Assembly: GCF_030486405.1 (NCBI RefSeq)
Contig: NZ_CP129613.1
Coordinates: 4,278,001-4,342,000 of the forward strand
DNA length: 64,000 bases
Reading direction: 5' to 3'
Origin: Mycolicibacterium sp. HK-90
GTDB taxonomy: Bacteria; Actinomycetota; Actinomycetes; Mycobacteriales; Mycobacteriaceae
Positions 1-9,127 of this stretch are shown here, piece after piece. How positions within the stretch are numbered: position 1 is the stretch's first letter; the number at the start of each line of letters is the position of its first letter. The translations under genes were made by a program, and so were the position numbers. Below the pieces are notes generated by a model. The model did not search any database, had not been told where the DNA came from, and was given only the letters and a program-made list of their open reading frames with translations.

Positions 1-80
1 ATGAGCTTTTTGACCTGCTTCTGACTCTTGCCGCAGAACGAGCACTTCAGCAGGTCACCGCCGTCTCCGATGCGCGCCAT
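1..80 (-). CDS. clpX: ClpX ATPase, N-terminal fragment (cut by window edge)
   Basis: Only the first 26 codons are in the window; the start codon is at 80-78 and reading continues leftward off the edge. The peptide begins [20 protein letters not shown], the zinc-binding N-terminus of ClpX with its first CxxC pair. ClpX is the AAA+ unfoldase that feeds substrates to the ClpP1P2 protease. An AGGA ribosome site lies about nine bases upstream of the ATG. In M. tuberculosis clpX also lies close to clpP2-clpP1, but the genes in between differ. The identification is firm although the fragment is short. Confidence 0.93.
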
Positions 81-607
81 GTGGGGGGGTCCTACTTCCT
101 TCGCGGTCGGTCGCTTACGCCTCTTGCTAGGTCACTTCGGGCGTTAACCCGACGCTACCCGTTCGTTCCGTTGCGGTGCGACCGATAAGGCCGAATCGCT
201 CCGGTGGTATTTGTTCCGTGTGCAGGAGAACATATCGCTCCTGGTGGCTTGCCACCCGTCGGCACGCTGACTGTGTCCTTGGCGTGTCGTCGGCGTCATC
301 GGACAAAAATCTCCGAACCCTCCGCGACAGCCTGGTGTTCGCTTCGATCCACGATAGCGCGGGGTAGCGCGACGACCGCCTCAGCATCGGGCCAAACCCG
401 TCCTACGCTGGGCGAATAGCCCGCTGCACCGCCGTGACGCGACAAGGTCGGCCAACCGTTCGTCGACCGCGGGATCAGCAACAACCCTCCGGCACCGCCC
501 GACCACGTACTTCCAAGGGTGTGTTCGCCGTCGCGGGCCGCAAAGCTGAGGGCGAGTTACACAACCGGTCACAACCAGCTCGGAAAGTTCTTCGGCCGCG
601 CGAGGAG
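81..607. other. Intergenic region between clpX and the nitroreductase gene
   Basis: About 530 bases between divergent genes. Open frames on both strands here are short, rich in arginine and resemble no family I know, so I call no gene. It should hold the clpX promoter. I looked for a ClgR-type site (CGCYNANRGCG) because clpX belongs to the ClgR regulon in M. tuberculosis and did not find a convincing one. The in-frame upstream extension of the nitroreductase (434-607) is not family-like. Confidence 0.5.
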
Positions 608-1279
608 ATGAATGTGGACGTATATGAGGCTGTCACCAGCAGGCGCGCGGTTCGCGGATTCACCGATCGGCCCGTGCCGAGAGAGGCCCTGGAACGGGTG
701 CTGTCCGCCGCGGCGTGGGCCCCGTCCGGGTCAAACATCCAGCCGTGGAACATCGTCGTGATGACCGGCGCACCGCTGGCACAACTCAAGAAACTCGCCG
801 TCGAGCGCGTCGCGGCCGGAGACCCGTGGGACGAACCGGAGTACGTGATGTATCCGCCGGACCTGAAATCCCCGTACGGTGATCGGCGATCCGCGTTCGG
901 GAAAGAGCGGTACAGCGCCCTCGGCATCGCCCGCGCGGACTGGGAGGCCCGGCAACGGGCTGCCATCGCGAACTGGGACTGCTTCGGGGCGGGGACGGCG
1001 CTGTTCTGCTACGTCGATCGCGACCTGGGGCTGCCCCAGTGGTCGGACCTCGGGATGTACCTGCAGACCGTCATGCTGCTGCTCCGGGCCGAGGGGCTGC
1101 ACAGCTGCCCGCAGATGTCGTGGGCGAAGGTGCGCAAGACGGTGGCGACGTTCGTTGCACCGCCGAAGAACCTCATGCTGTTCTGCGGCATGTCCATCGG
1201 CTACGAGGACGTGTCGGTGGACTACATCCGTACCGGACGGGCTCCGCTCGCCGAGACCGTCACGATCATCGACGGCTGA
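608..1279 (+). CDS. Nitroreductase family protein (FMN-dependent)
   Basis: A 223-residue protein of the NADH oxidase/nitroreductase fold: an FMN-binding dimer that reduces nitro groups or quinones with NAD(P)H. The N-terminal SRRAVRGFTDRPVP segment with the following WAPSGSNIQPWN block is the typical FMN-phosphate and dimer-interface signature, and length fits. The longer frame from 434 is unlikely because its first 58 residues are basic and low-complexity. GAGGAG abuts the ATG at 608 directly, so the GTG at 614, six bases after that purine run, may be the true start. It lies upstream of a LuxR-type regulator in the same direction. This pair occupies the clpX-clpP2 interval, where M. tuberculosis has other genes. 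The substrate cannot be predicted. Confidence 0.85.
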   Translation: MNVDVYEAVTSRRAVRGFTDRPVPREALERVLSAAAWAPSGSNIQPWNIVVMTGAPLAQLKKLAVERVAAGDPWDEPEYVMYPPDLKSPYGDRRSAFGKERYSALGIARADWEARQRAAIANWDCFGAGTALFCYVDRDLGLPQWSDLGMYLQTVMLLLRAEGLHSCPQMSWAKVRKTVATFVAPPKNLMLFCGMSIGYEDVSVDYIRTGRAPLAETVTIIDG

Positions 1280-1357
1280 TGCCGATCCGGGACCACTGGC
1301 CTCCGTGAATCGCGCAGCGGCGGTAGGGTCCCTGCAATACAGACGCGGCGGAGCCCT

Positions 1358-4141
1358 ATGAGTCAAGGTCGGGAAAAACGTCTTCGCGGTCGGGACAGCG
1401 AATGCGAGGCGATTCGGAGCCTGGTGTCGACGGTCCGATCGGGTCACTGCCGGATCTTGACGCTCCGCGGGGAGGCAGGAGTCGGGAAGACCGCGCTGCT
1501 GGAGTATCTGACCGAGCTGGCTTCCGGGTTTCGCCGTGTCGAGGTGGCGGGTGTCCAGTCCGAGATGGAGCTGGCCTACGCGGGTCTGCACCAGTTGTGC
1601 GCTCCGCTGATGACTCATGTCGACGAGTTGCCCGAACCTCAGCGTCAGGCGCTGACCGTGGCCTTCGGCCTGGGTGTCGGACCGGCCCCCGACCGCTTCC
1701 TGGTCGGGTTGGCCGTGCTCAGCCTGATCGACGCCGCAGTTCATGACAAACCCCTGCTCTGCGTGATCGACGACGCGCAATGGCTGGACCAGGTGTCGAT
1801 CCAGACCCTGGGGTTCGTCGCTCGCCGGCTGTTGGCCGAGCCGGTCGCCATGGTGTTCGCGGTGCGGGATCCTCCGCAAGTCCTGAACGGTCTGCCCGAG
1901 CTACAGCTCGAGGGTCTGTCCGATTTCGACGCACGAGAACTGCTCGAATCGGTAATGACCGGCGGGATCGATCCGCTGGTGCGAGACCGCATCGTGGCCG
2001 AGACGCGCGGAATTCCACTCGCGATCCTGCAGGTTCCTCGGAACGTCTCCGCTGCGGAGCTGGCCGGCGGCATCTGGATCTCGGGTAAGCGCTCGTCGAC
2101 GGGCGCGATCGAGGACGACTTCATCCGCCGCATTCACGCGCTCCCCGAACCGACCCAGCGGTTGTTGCTCCTTGCCGCGGCCGAGCCGTTGGGTGACGTC
2201 GCGCTGTTCTTGCGTGCGGCGGGGCAGCTGGATCTTCCGGTCGGCGCCCTGGCCCCGGCCGAGGCCGCCGGAGTGATCGAGATCGGTGCCCACATGCGGT
2301 TTCACCATCCGCTGATGCGCTCGGCGGCCTATCGCGCGGCTGATCTGAACGACCGCAGGGCCAGTCACCGGGCGTTGGCGGCGGCTACTGATCCGGAGTC
2401 TGATCCCGATCGCCGGGCCTGGCACGCCGCCAACGCGGCGACGGGACCAGACGATGCCGTCGCCACGCAGCTCGAAGCCTCGGCGAGCCGGGCCCAGCAC
2501 CGGGGCGGAATAGCCGCTGCAGCAGCGTTTCTCGAGCGCGCAACGGTCCTGACCTTGGATCCTGCCATCCGCGGAACTCGCGCGCTGGCGGCTGCACAGG
2601 CCAAACGGGACGCCGCGGCGTCGACAGCGGCCGACGATCTGCTCGCCATCGCCGAGCTGGCACCGTTGTCCGCGCTGCAACGCGCCGAGGCAACGCGACT
2701 TCGCGCCCAGATGGACTTCGCCCGTAGCCGCAGCGGCGGCGGTTCTGCGGCGCCGCTGGCCGACGCCGCGACGAAGTTGCTCAGCGCCGCAAGGCAACTG
2801 GACATCCTCGGCGACACCCAGGCTCGCGAGGCGTACGTGGAGGCCCTCGCCGCCGCGATGTACGCCGGACGTCTCGGCCGTCCCGGTGCCCTGGTCGAGG
2901 CCGCCGCGGCAGCGCTGGCCGATGTCGGACGGTCGCCTGAGCTGCGCCGCCCGATCGACCTGCTGCTGAGCGGCATGGGGCATCAGATCTCCGGCGACCG
3001 TGACGCCGCGGCCGGCCCGCTACGCACCGCGCTGGAACTCATGTGCAACGACACAGCAGGCGAAGGCCACGCCCTGCGCTGGATGTCGTTGGGCCTGACC
3101 ATCATCCCCGACGTGGCCGCCGTCGAACTGTGGGACGACGCGCTGTGGCACCAACTGGCCACGGTGGTGGCGCGGCAGGCGCGTGATGCCGGCGCACTCG
3201 CGGTGCTCCCGTCAGCCCTTGCCTACCGCGCCGGGGTGGATGTGTTCGCGGGCGAGTTCACCTCGGCAGCAAGGCTTTTGGATGAGGCGACGTCGATCAG
3301 CGTAGCCGCCGGGTCCACACCACTGCGCTATCACGCACTGTCGCTGGCGGCCTGGCGGGGTGTTCCGGACCACGCTGTCGGCTTGTTCGACGACGCGGCT
3401 GCCGTTGCGGCCGAAAGGGGCGAAGGCCGGGCGCTGGACGGCGTCGACGGGCTCCGTGCCGTGCTCTACAACGGCCTGGGGCGATACGAGGAAGCATTCG
3501 TCGCCGCGCGTGGGGCGTGTGAATTCGAGAACCTCGGCTTACACGGGTGGAGTCTGCTGGAATTGACCGAGGCTGCGGCGCGCACCGGACATCTCGACGT
3601 CGCAGAGTCTGCGGCCGAACGGGTGAGCACTCGGGGCCGCGGCATCAGCGCCGACTTCGCCCGCGGTTTTGTCGCCTACGCCGGTGCCCTGGCGGCCGAC
3701 GACCGGCGCGCGGAGCAGCTCTATCGCGAGGCCATCGACTGCCTGGACCGAACCCGCATCAAGGTCTACCGCGCCCGGGCCGGCCTGCTCTACGGCGAGT
3801 GGCTCCGTCGCATGAACCGGCGCCTCGACGCTCGAGAACAGCTCAACGACGCACATGAGCGGTTCATCCGGATGGGAGCACACGGCTTCGCCGAGCGAGC
3901 GCGCCGAGAACTCGTCGCCGCCGGGGACAAGGTCCGCAAACAGCCGGTCACCGCGGGTGACGAGCTGACACCCCAGGAAACCCAGATTGCCCGGATGGCC
4001 GCGGACGGCCTGACCAATCACGAGATCGGCGCCCACCTGTTCATCAGTACGCACACCGTCGAATGGCACCTGCGCAAAGTCTTCGTCAAGCTCGGCATCA
4101 CCTCGCGCCGGCAACTCCGCTCCATGACGTGGGCAAGCTAG
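1358..4141 (+). CDS. Large ATP-binding LuxR-family (LAL type) transcriptional regulator
   Basis: A 927-residue regulator of the LAL class: an N-terminal AAA/STAND ATPase and a C-terminal LuxR helix-turn-helix. Walker A is GEAGVGKT at residues 38-45, and a Walker B-like run VIDDAQWLD lies near residue 135. The middle is alanine-rich helical repeat, probably TPR-like. The helix-turn-helix is at about 868-922 (ELTPQETQIARMAADGLTN onward). Such proteins usually sense a small molecule and activate nearby genes. It begins 78 bases after the nitroreductase stop, so co-transcription or control of that gene is possible. A strong bidirectional hairpin follows its stop codon. The effector is unknown. 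Confidence 0.9.
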   Translation: MSQGREKRLRGRDSECEAIRSLVSTVRSGHCRILTLRGEAGVGKTALLEYLTELASGFRRVEVAGVQSEMELAYAGLHQLCAPLMTHVDELPEPQRQALTVAFGLGVGPAPDRFLVGLAVLSLIDAAVHDKPLLCVIDDAQWLDQVSIQTLGFVARRLLAEPVAMVFAVRDPPQVLNGLPELQLEGLSDFDARELLESVMTGGIDPLVRDRIVAETRGIPLAILQVPRNVSAAELAGGIWISGKRSSTGAIEDDFIRRIHALPEPTQRLLLLAAAEPLGDVALFLRAAGQLDLPVGALAPAEAAGVIEIGAHMRFHHPLMRSAAYRAADLNDRRASHRALAAATDPESDPDRRAWHAANAATGPDDAVATQLEASASRAQHRGGIAAAAAFLERATVLTLDPAIRGTRALAAAQAKRDAAASTAADDLLAIAELAPLSALQRAEATRLRAQMDFARSRSGGGSAAPLADAATKLLSAARQLDILGDTQAREAYVEALAAAMYAGRLGRPGALVEAAAAALADVGRSPELRRPIDLLLSGMGHQISGDRDAAAGPLRTALELMCNDTAGEGHALRWMSLGLTIIPDVAAVELWDDALWHQLATVVARQARDAGALAVLPSALAYRAGVDVFAGEFTSAARLLDEATSISVAAGSTPLRYHALSLAAWRGVPDHAVGLFDDAAAVAAERGEGRALDGVDGLRAVLYNGLGRYEEAFVAARGACEFENLGLHGWSLLELTEAAARTGHLDVAESAAERVSTRGRGISADFARGFVAYAGALAADDRRAEQLYREAIDCLDRTRIKVYRARAGLLYGEWLRRMNRRLDAREQLNDAHERFIRMGAHGFAERARRELVAAGDKVRKQPVTAGDELTPQETQIARMAADGLTNHEIGAHLFISTHTVEWHLRKVFVKLGITSRRQLRSMTWAS

Positions 4142-4168
4142 CCACGCCGACACCACGCAGCAATGAAA

Positions 4169-4205
4169 ACAAAATCGGCGGGCCAGATCGGCCCGCCGAT
4201 TTTGT
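4169..4205. terminator. Bidirectional intrinsic terminator between LuxR gene and clpP2
   Basis: A perfect 16-bp inverted repeat (4169-4184 with 4190-4205) and a five-base loop. The outer arms are AAAA/TTTT and the core is GC-rich, so on each strand the stem is followed by a T-run. It lies between converging genes and can stop transcription from both sides. Confidence 0.9.
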
Positions 4206-4215
4206 CGTAGAAGCG

Positions 4216-4863
4216 TCAGCTGCTCTGTGCGGACAGCTTCCGGTACTCCAGGACCGTGTCGATGATCCCGTAGTCCTTGGCCTCCTCTGCGGTGAGGATC
4301 TTGTCGCGGTCGGTGTCCTTGCGGATCACCTCCGGGTCCTTACCGGTGTGGCGGGCCAGCGTCGTCTCCATCAGGGTGCGCATCCGCTCGATCTCGGCGG
4401 CCTGGATCTCCAGGTCCGAGAACTGACCCTGGATCACGCCGGACAGCGACGGCTGATGGATCAGCACCCGGGCGTTGGGCAGGGCCAGACGCTTACCGGG
4501 GGTACCGGCGGCCAGCAGCACCGCGGCAGCCGAGGCGGCCTGCCCCAGGCACACGGTCTGGATGTCGGCACGCACGTACTGCATGGTGTCGTAGATCGCC
4601 ATCAGCGATGTGAACGAGCCACCGGGCGAGTTGATGTACATGGTGATGTCGCGGTCGGGATCCAGCGACTCCAGCACGAGCAGCTGGGCCATGATGTCGT
4701 TGGCCGACGCGTCGTCCACCTGCACGCCGAGGAAGATGATGCGTTCCTCGAACAGCTTGTTGTACGGGTTGGATTCCTTGACACCGAAGCTGCTGTGCTC
4801 GATGAACGACGGCAGGATGTAGCGGGCCTGCGGTGCCAGGCGGGGATCAGTGTGGTCGGTCAT
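4216..4863 (-). CDS. clpP2: ATP-dependent Clp protease proteolytic subunit ClpP2
   Basis: A 215-residue ClpP serine peptidase, one of two different ClpP rings that form the essential mycobacterial ClpP1P2 core and the ring that docks ClpX or ClpC1. The catalytic serine is S111 in [10 protein letters not shown] and the histidine H136 in [18 protein letters not shown] lies at 76-83. I chose the ATG at 4863 because the protein then starts [20 protein letters not shown], as in other mycobacterial ClpP2; the upstream in-frame part is clpP1 sequence in the wrong frame. Its ATG overlaps the clpP1 TGA (ATGA), giving translational coupling and matched subunit amounts. The N-terminal stretch is normally removed by autoprocessing. 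Confidence 0.97.
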   Translation of the reverse strand: MTDHTDPRLAPQARYILPSFIEHSSFGVKESNPYNKLFEERIIFLGVQVDDASANDIMAQLLVLESLDPDRDITMYINSPGGSFTSLMAIYDTMQYVRADIQTVCLGQAASAAAVLLAAGTPGKRLALPNARVLIHQPSLSGVIQGQFSDLEIQAAEIERMRTLMETTLARHTGKDPEVIRKDTDRDKILTAEEAKDYGIIDTVLEYRKLSAQSS

Positions 4864-5471
4864 TTGTCTAATCCTGCTCCCGGTCCGGTGCCGTTGACGT
4901 TGGCGCTGGTGATGATGTGGTCGACAAACCCGTATTCCAAGGCCTCCGGCGCGGTGAACCAACGGTCGCGATCGGAGTCGGCCTCGATGCGTTCGATGGT
5001 CTGGCCGGTGAACTCGGCATTCAGCCGGAACATCTCCTTCTTGATGACCGCGAACTGCTCGGCCTGGATGGCGATGTCCGCGGCGCTACCGGTGACCCCA
5101 CCCAGCGGCTGATGCATCAGGATCCGGGCGTGCGGCAGGGCGAAACGCTTGCCCTTGGTGCCGGCGGCCAGAAGGAACTCACCCATCGAAGCCGCCATGC
5201 CCATCGCGTAGGTGGCGATGTCGCACGGGGCCAACACCATCGTGTCGTAGATGGCCATGCCGGCGCTGATCGAGCCACCGGGCGAGTTGATGTAGAGGTG
5301 GATGTCCTTGGTCGGATCCTCCGCCGACAGCAACAGGATCTGCGCGCACAGCTTGTTGGCGATGTCGTCGTCCACTTGGGAACCCAGGAAGATGATCCGC
5401 TCGGCAAGCAAGCGCTCATAGACGGAGTCGACGAGGCTGAACCCGCTCCCGTTCGAACGCATGTCAGTCAC
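4860..5471 (-). CDS. clpP1: ATP-dependent Clp protease proteolytic subunit ClpP1
   Basis: A 203-residue ClpP1, partner of ClpP2 in the hetero-tetradecameric protease. The catalytic serine is S95 in GMAASMGEF and the histidine H120 in ILMHQPLGG; the aspartate lies in [10 protein letters not shown] chose GTG at 5471 (protein starts VTDMRSN) because AAGCAGG stands nine bases upstream and other mycobacterial ClpP1 proteins start at this TDMRSN; a GTG at 5495 and an ATG at 5462 are alternatives. First gene of the clpP1-clpP2 operon, downstream of tig on the same strand. A ClgR-like palindrome at 5558-5568 suggests stress control. Confidence 0.96.
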   Translation of the reverse strand: MTDMRSNGSGFSLVDSVYERLLAERIIFLGSQVDDDIANKLCAQILLLSAEDPTKDIHLYINSPGGSISAGMAIYDTMVLAPCDIATYAMGMAASMGEFLLAAGTKGKRFALPHARILMHQPLGGVTGSAADIAIQAEQFAVIKKEMFRLNAEFTGQTIERIEADSDRDRWFTAPEALEYGFVDHIITSANVNGTGPGAGLDK

Positions 5472-5557
5472 GACTGGATACCTGCTTTCTCTCACGCATT
5501 GGTACTGACGACACTAACGAAACTGGGACGCCACGCACTCCCGTACGGGGGCGCGTT

Positions 5558-5568
5558 CGCTCACAGCG
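5558..5568. promoter_or_regulatory. Candidate ClgR operator upstream of clpP1-clpP2
   Basis: The sequence CGCTCACAGCG fits the core of the actinobacterial ClgR site (CGCYNANRGCG) exactly; the flanking AT preferences are only partly met. It ends one base before the tig stop codon and is about 87 bases upstream of the chosen clpP1 start, a suitable place for an activator. ClgR is known to activate clpP1P2 in M. tuberculosis and Corynebacterium. Binding here is inferred. Confidence 0.6.
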
Positions 5569-6969
5569 TCATTCGGCGGCGTCAGCGTCCTTGTCCGCGG
5601 CCTCCGCGGTTTCCTCGTCACCCTGCTCGCCGTCGGCCTGCGCCGCCTCGGCCGGACCGAAGAACTCCGTGGTGTCGATCACAGTGCCGTCGGTGTCGGT
5701 CACGGTGGCGGCGTGCACCACGGCGGCGATGGTCAGGCCGCGACGCACGTCGGCGAACATGGCCGGCAGCTGGTTGTTCTGCTGGAGGATCTGGATCAGC
5801 TGCTGCGGCTCGATGCCGTACTGACGCGACATCAGCACCAGACGCTCGGTGAGGTCGTTCTGACCGACCTGGATGTCCAGCTTGTCGGCGACGGCATCCA
5901 TCAGCAGCTGGGTCTTGACGGCCTTCTCGGCATTCGACTTGTTGTCGGCGTCGAACTCCTCACGGCTGCTGCCCTGTTCGGTCAGCTGCTCGGCGAACTT
6001 GTCCTCGTCGTGGTCGAGACCGTGGATCGCGTTGTGCAGGGCGTCGTCGATCTGGGCCTGAACGATCTTCTCCGGCAACGGAACCTCGGTCTGCTCCAGC
6101 AGCGCCTCGATGGCCTTGTCGCGAATCTGCTCGGCCTGCTGCACGCTCTTGACCCGGCGAACCTGGTCGGTGAGGCTCTCCTTGAGCTCGTCGATGGTGT
6201 CGAATTCGCTTGCCAGCTGGGCGAAGTCATCGTCAGCCTCGGGCAGCTCGCGCTCCTTGACCGACTTCACCGTCACCGTCACCTCGGCGTCCTTGCCGGC
6301 GAACTCACCGGCGGCCAGCTTGGTGGTGAAGACCTTGGACTCGCCGGTCTTCAGACCGGTGATCGCCTCGTCGAGGCCCTCGATCAGCTGGCCGGAACCG
6401 ACCTCGTGCGACAGGCCTTCGGTGGCGGCCTCGGGCACCTCGGTGCCGTCGACGGTGGCCGACAGGTCGATCGAGACGAAGTCGCCTTCCTGCGCACCGC
6501 GCTCGACGCCGGTCAGGGTGCCGAAGCGGGCCCGCAGCGACTGCAGCTCGGCGTCGACCTCGTCATCGGCCACCTCGATGGGATCAACGGTGATCTTGAG
6601 CGAGTCGAACTCGGGCAGGGTGATCTCGGGGCGCACGTCGACCTCGGCGGTGAAGGCCAGCTCCTGGCCGTCCTCCAGCTTGGTCACCTCGATCTCGGGC
6701 TGACCCAGCGGCTTGACGTCGGAGGCCGTGACGGCCTCGCTGTAGCGGGCCGGCAGCGCGTCGTTGACGACCTGCTCCAGCACGGCGCCGCGGCCGACAC
6801 GAGCCTCGAGCAGCTTGCGCGGGGCCTTGCCCGGTCGGAAGCCGGGGAGACGGACCTGCTGGGCCAGCGCCTTGAACGCGCGATCGAAGTCGGGCTCAAG
6901 CTCGGTGAAGGGCACCTCCACATTGATGCGCACCCGGGTGGGGCTCAACTGCTCAACCGTGCTCTTCAC
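5569..6969 (-). CDS. tig: Trigger factor, ribosome-associated chaperone and prolyl isomerase
   Basis: A 466-residue trigger factor that binds the ribosome exit tunnel and shields nascent chains. The N-terminal ribosome-binding domain carries GFRPGKAP, the tunnel-side signature loop, near residue 45; a central FKBP-type isomerase domain and a helical C-terminal chaperone domain follow, with an acidic Glu/Asp/Ala-rich tail. GTG at 6969 is the start: AGGAG lies seven bases upstream and the protein then begins [20 protein letters not shown], as in mycobacterial homologues. The start overlaps the stop of the upstream transporter frame (GTGA). The order tig-clpP1-clpP2 is conserved. Confidence 0.97.
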   Translation of the reverse strand: MKSTVEQLSPTRVRINVEVPFTELEPDFDRAFKALAQQVRLPGFRPGKAPRKLLEARVGRGAVLEQVVNDALPARYSEAVTASDVKPLGQPEIEVTKLEDGQELAFTAEVDVRPEITLPEFDSLKITVDPIEVADDEVDAELQSLRARFGTLTGVERGAQEGDFVSIDLSATVDGTEVPEAATEGLSHEVGSGQLIEGLDEAITGLKTGESKVFTTKLAAGEFAGKDAEVTVTVKSVKERELPEADDDFAQLASEFDTIDELKESLTDQVRRVKSVQQAEQIRDKAIEALLEQTEVPLPEKIVQAQIDDALHNAIHGLDHDEDKFAEQLTEQGSSREEFDADNKSNAEKAVKTQLLMDAVADKLDIQVGQNDLTERLVLMSRQYGIEPQQLIQILQQNNQLPAMFADVRRGLTIAAVVHAATVTDTDGTVIDTTEFFGPAEAAQADGEQGDEETAEAADKDADAAE

Positions 6970-8024
6970 TCTTGTGCTCCTAGATATCTTTCTCTGGATG
7001 TCTTCGTCGTACCGGCGGTCGCGTCGGGGAGACAGGATGTGGTCTCTCGAACGACGCCCGTAGTTCGCGACCAGGGTAGTTGACTCGGCGCAACCCCCAG
7101 TAATCGGCATCCTTCCTCGTTACCGTCGTTACCGTCCAGGGGTTCGGCCGGTTTACGGCCGGTGGTCCGGAAGCCACCGACGGCCAGGACTGTCAGCGCG
7201 ACGGCGAGCAGTGCGTACACCACCGCGTCGAGCCCGGTCAGCCGCTCGCCGAGCATCAATGCCACGCCGAACAGCAGCACTGGTTCGACGTAGGTCAACA
7301 GCCCGAAGACCGGCATGCTCAGCAGGCTGGAGGCGGCGACGTATGCCGCCATCGCCACTGTGCCCGCGAGGCCCACCGCCAACACCGCCGCGTAACCGCT
7401 CCACGACGATGCGCCGCGGCAGACGACGATGAGCAGCACCGACACCGGAACCGTCAGCGCAACCTCGACACCGAACGCAGTGGGACTGTCCAGACCCACG
7501 CGCCGCCGCACACCGAAGTACAGCGCGTACCCGATGCACACCGCGAACGTGACCCACGAAACGGCGCTCGTGGCAACGACTTTCAACACCACAGCGGCAA
7601 GTGCCACCGCAGCAGCCACCCACTGCAAAGCCGATACCGACTCCTTGAAACCGATCCGGCCCACAAGGACCAGGACGATCGGCAACAGCAGATAGCCCAG
7701 CGAAGCGTCGAGTGCATGTCCGTGCACCGGAGCCCAACTGAACAGCCACATCTGTGCGGAAACCAGGAAGCTCGTCACGGCGAAGACCATCGGCATCCAC
7801 CAGGCCCGCGTGAGGGTGCGCCACAACCCGGCGAGTGACCGGCGGCCGGCCGGGCTGATCAGCACGAGGCAATAACAGGCCGTCATGATGAGCATGCGCC
7901 AGCCGAACACCGCCTCCGGGGAGGCGTCGACCACGCCGGAGAGGTAGAAGACCACCCCGAACAGCCCGCTGGCCAGCAACGAGTAGCTGACTCCACGGGA
8001 CGGAGGATCGCCCGAGCCGAGCAT
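6966..8024 (-). CDS. EamA/RarD-type drug/metabolite transporter
   Basis: A 352-residue integral membrane protein of the DMT superfamily with about ten hydrophobic segments. The block [20 protein letters not shown] resembles the RarD subgroup, which carries conserved ASLGY in this position. The substrate is unknown. The hydrophobic part ends near residue 290; about 60 polar residues follow, running through the tig 5' region and stopping exactly at a GTGA overlap with tig. This tail is not expected for the family and may be untranslated leader that merely stays open. The start at 8024 has only a weak ribosome site. Confidence 0.8.
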   Translation of the reverse strand: MLGSGDPPSRGVSYSLLASGLFGVVFYLSGVVDASPEAVFGWRMLIMTACYCLVLISPAGRRSLAGLWRTLTRAWWMPMVFAVTSFLVSAQMWLFSWAPVHGHALDASLGYLLLPIVLVLVGRIGFKESVSALQWVAAAVALAAVVLKVVATSAVSWVTFAVCIGYALYFGVRRRVGLDSPTAFGVEVALTVPVSVLLIVVCRGASSWSGYAAVLAVGLAGTVAMAAYVAASSLLSMPVFGLLTYVEPVLLFGVALMLGERLTGLDAVVYALLAVALTVLAVGGFRTTGRKPAEPLDGNDGNEEGCRLLGVAPSQLPWSRTTGVVRETTSCLPDATAGTTKTSRERYLGAQE

Positions 8025-8113
8025 CTACACCACCGTCACTGCGGGAAGCGTCAACAATGGATCACTCGTTGTTTCGTATTGGATGGCGAGCCGAGACCGG
8101 ATCCTTTGCCGGA

Positions 8114-8190
8114 TGGTCGGGGTGACAGGATTTGAACCTGCGGCCTTCCGCTCCCAAAGCGGATGCGCTACCAAGCTGCGCTACACCCCG
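8114..8190 (-). tRNA. tRNA-Pro (anticodon TGG)
   Basis: Full cloverleaf on the minus strand: 7-bp acceptor CGGGGTG/CACCCCG, GCGC D-stem, anticodon stem TCCGC/GCGGA around loop TTTGGGA giving anticodon TGG, and a TTCAAAT T-loop. Discriminator A at 8117, and CCA is encoded at 8116-8114. It lies beside tRNA-Gly on the opposite strand, divergently. Confidence 0.96.
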
Positions 8191-8316
8191 TACTGCGAGA
8201 TCGATCCGCGGGCGCCAACCCACGAAAGGACCACGCGAGATACTACGGCCTCGACACGTGAAGCATCCAATTGGATTTGGTCGGGGGCACACCGGTACAG
8301 TGCTCTTGCTGCACAT

Positions 8317-8390
8317 GCGGGCGTAGCTCAATGGTAGAGCCCTAGTCTTCCAAACTAGCTACGCGGGTTCGATTCCCGTCGCCCGCTCCA
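8317..8390 (+). tRNA. tRNA-Gly (anticodon TCC)
   Basis: Full cloverleaf: acceptor GCGGGCG/CGCCCGC, D-arm GCTC/GAGC, anticodon stem CTAGT/ACTAG around loop CTTCCAA giving TCC, T-arm CGGG TTCGATT CCCG. Discriminator T, with CCA encoded at 8388-8390. An intrinsic terminator follows immediately. Confidence 0.97.
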
Positions 8391-8394
8391 CAAG

Positions 8395-8417
8395 ACCGCC
8401 CTCACGGGCGGTTTTTT
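8395..8417 (+). terminator. Rho-independent terminator after tRNA-Gly
   Basis: A 7-bp perfect stem (ACCGCCC at 8395-8401 with GGGCGGT at 8406-8412), a four-base loop and a T-tract right after. It is placed to end the tRNA-Gly transcript and faces the converging gene at 8446-8970. Confidence 0.92.
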
Positions 8418-8445
8418 GTTCTTGGGCTCCCCTCGCAGCGACCGG

Positions 8446-8970
8446 TCACCGCACTGGTCCTGGCGGCGGGTCGATGGGCGTCAGTGAAATCGGCAGCCAG
8501 TGGGTGCCTGGCCCCTCACCCGGGCATCCGACCCCCTCGGTGATGAGCGTCCGCTCCCCGAAGAAGCTGCCGTCAGGATTCGGGATCCAGTAGTCCGAGC
8601 GCTTGGCCGGCACGGCGCTGCCGGGGTCGCCGCGCTCGCAGAAGTAGGGATACTCACCGCTCGTCTCCCAGCGGTCGTTGTTCCACCGGTACTCATACGC
8701 GATCGGCGCACCTGGGTTTCGGGCGTGATCGTCCGTATTGTCCATGCGCGCAACACAACCGCTCGCGTCACAGTGGGTGGTGAATTCGACCGGCACCGTG
8801 ATCGGATTCATCGGTGTCGGCATGCCGTTGAACGTCTGCTTCGAGAAGTCGATGAACAGGTCGTATGGCCCGTACAGCGGTGGTGGTTCGATTCGATCCG
8901 CATGAGCGACCGGCGACACCATCGATGCGTAGCCCGCAGCGAAGGCGCCGACGAGGGCGATTTTCATCAT
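8446..8970 (-). CDS. Secreted hypothetical protein with signal peptide
   Basis: A 174-residue protein not recognised beyond similarity in style to small secreted mycobacterial proteins. The start at 8970 gives a clear export signal: a lysine, a hydrophobic stretch and an AHA cleavage site at 22-24. The mature part has four cysteines that could form disulfides, tryptophan/tyrosine-rich segments (YEYRWNNDRWE) and a proline-rich C-terminus. The longer frame back to 9129 is rejected because it adds a basic, cysteine-rich leader before a good signal peptide. It diverges from the MmpS-like gene at 9128. Function unknown. Confidence 0.75.
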   Translation of the reverse strand: MMKIALVGAFAAGYASMVSPVAHADRIEPPPLYGPYDLFIDFSKQTFNGMPTPMNPITVPVEFTTHCDASGCVARMDNTDDHARNPGAPIAYEYRWNNDRWETSGEYPYFCERGDPGSAVPAKRSDYWIPNPDGSFFGERTLITEGVGCPGEGPGTHWLPISLTPIDPPPGPVR

Positions 8971-9127
8971 TGTGCCTGGGTAACACACCTGAACGGCCGA
9001 ATACTGGCAATCCGCACACGCCCCTTGGAAGCCGTTGCCTACGCACACACCGGGCCGCCGGCTGGTGGGCGCACAGGCCTGCTTAGATCGTCGTAGCCGA
9101 TCAGGTTTTCGAGCGACGGGGGCGCGC

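Noticed and set aside
81..607. ClgR site upstream of clpX
   Set aside because: CGCT and GCG words occur (for example near 108 and 409), but none has the correct spacing and symmetry.
731..1879. 382-codon open frame on the minus strand opposite the nitroreductase and the LuxR gene
   Set aside because: It is rich in Arg, His, Gln and Pro without family motifs and runs through two well-supported genes; a typical shadow frame in GC-rich DNA.
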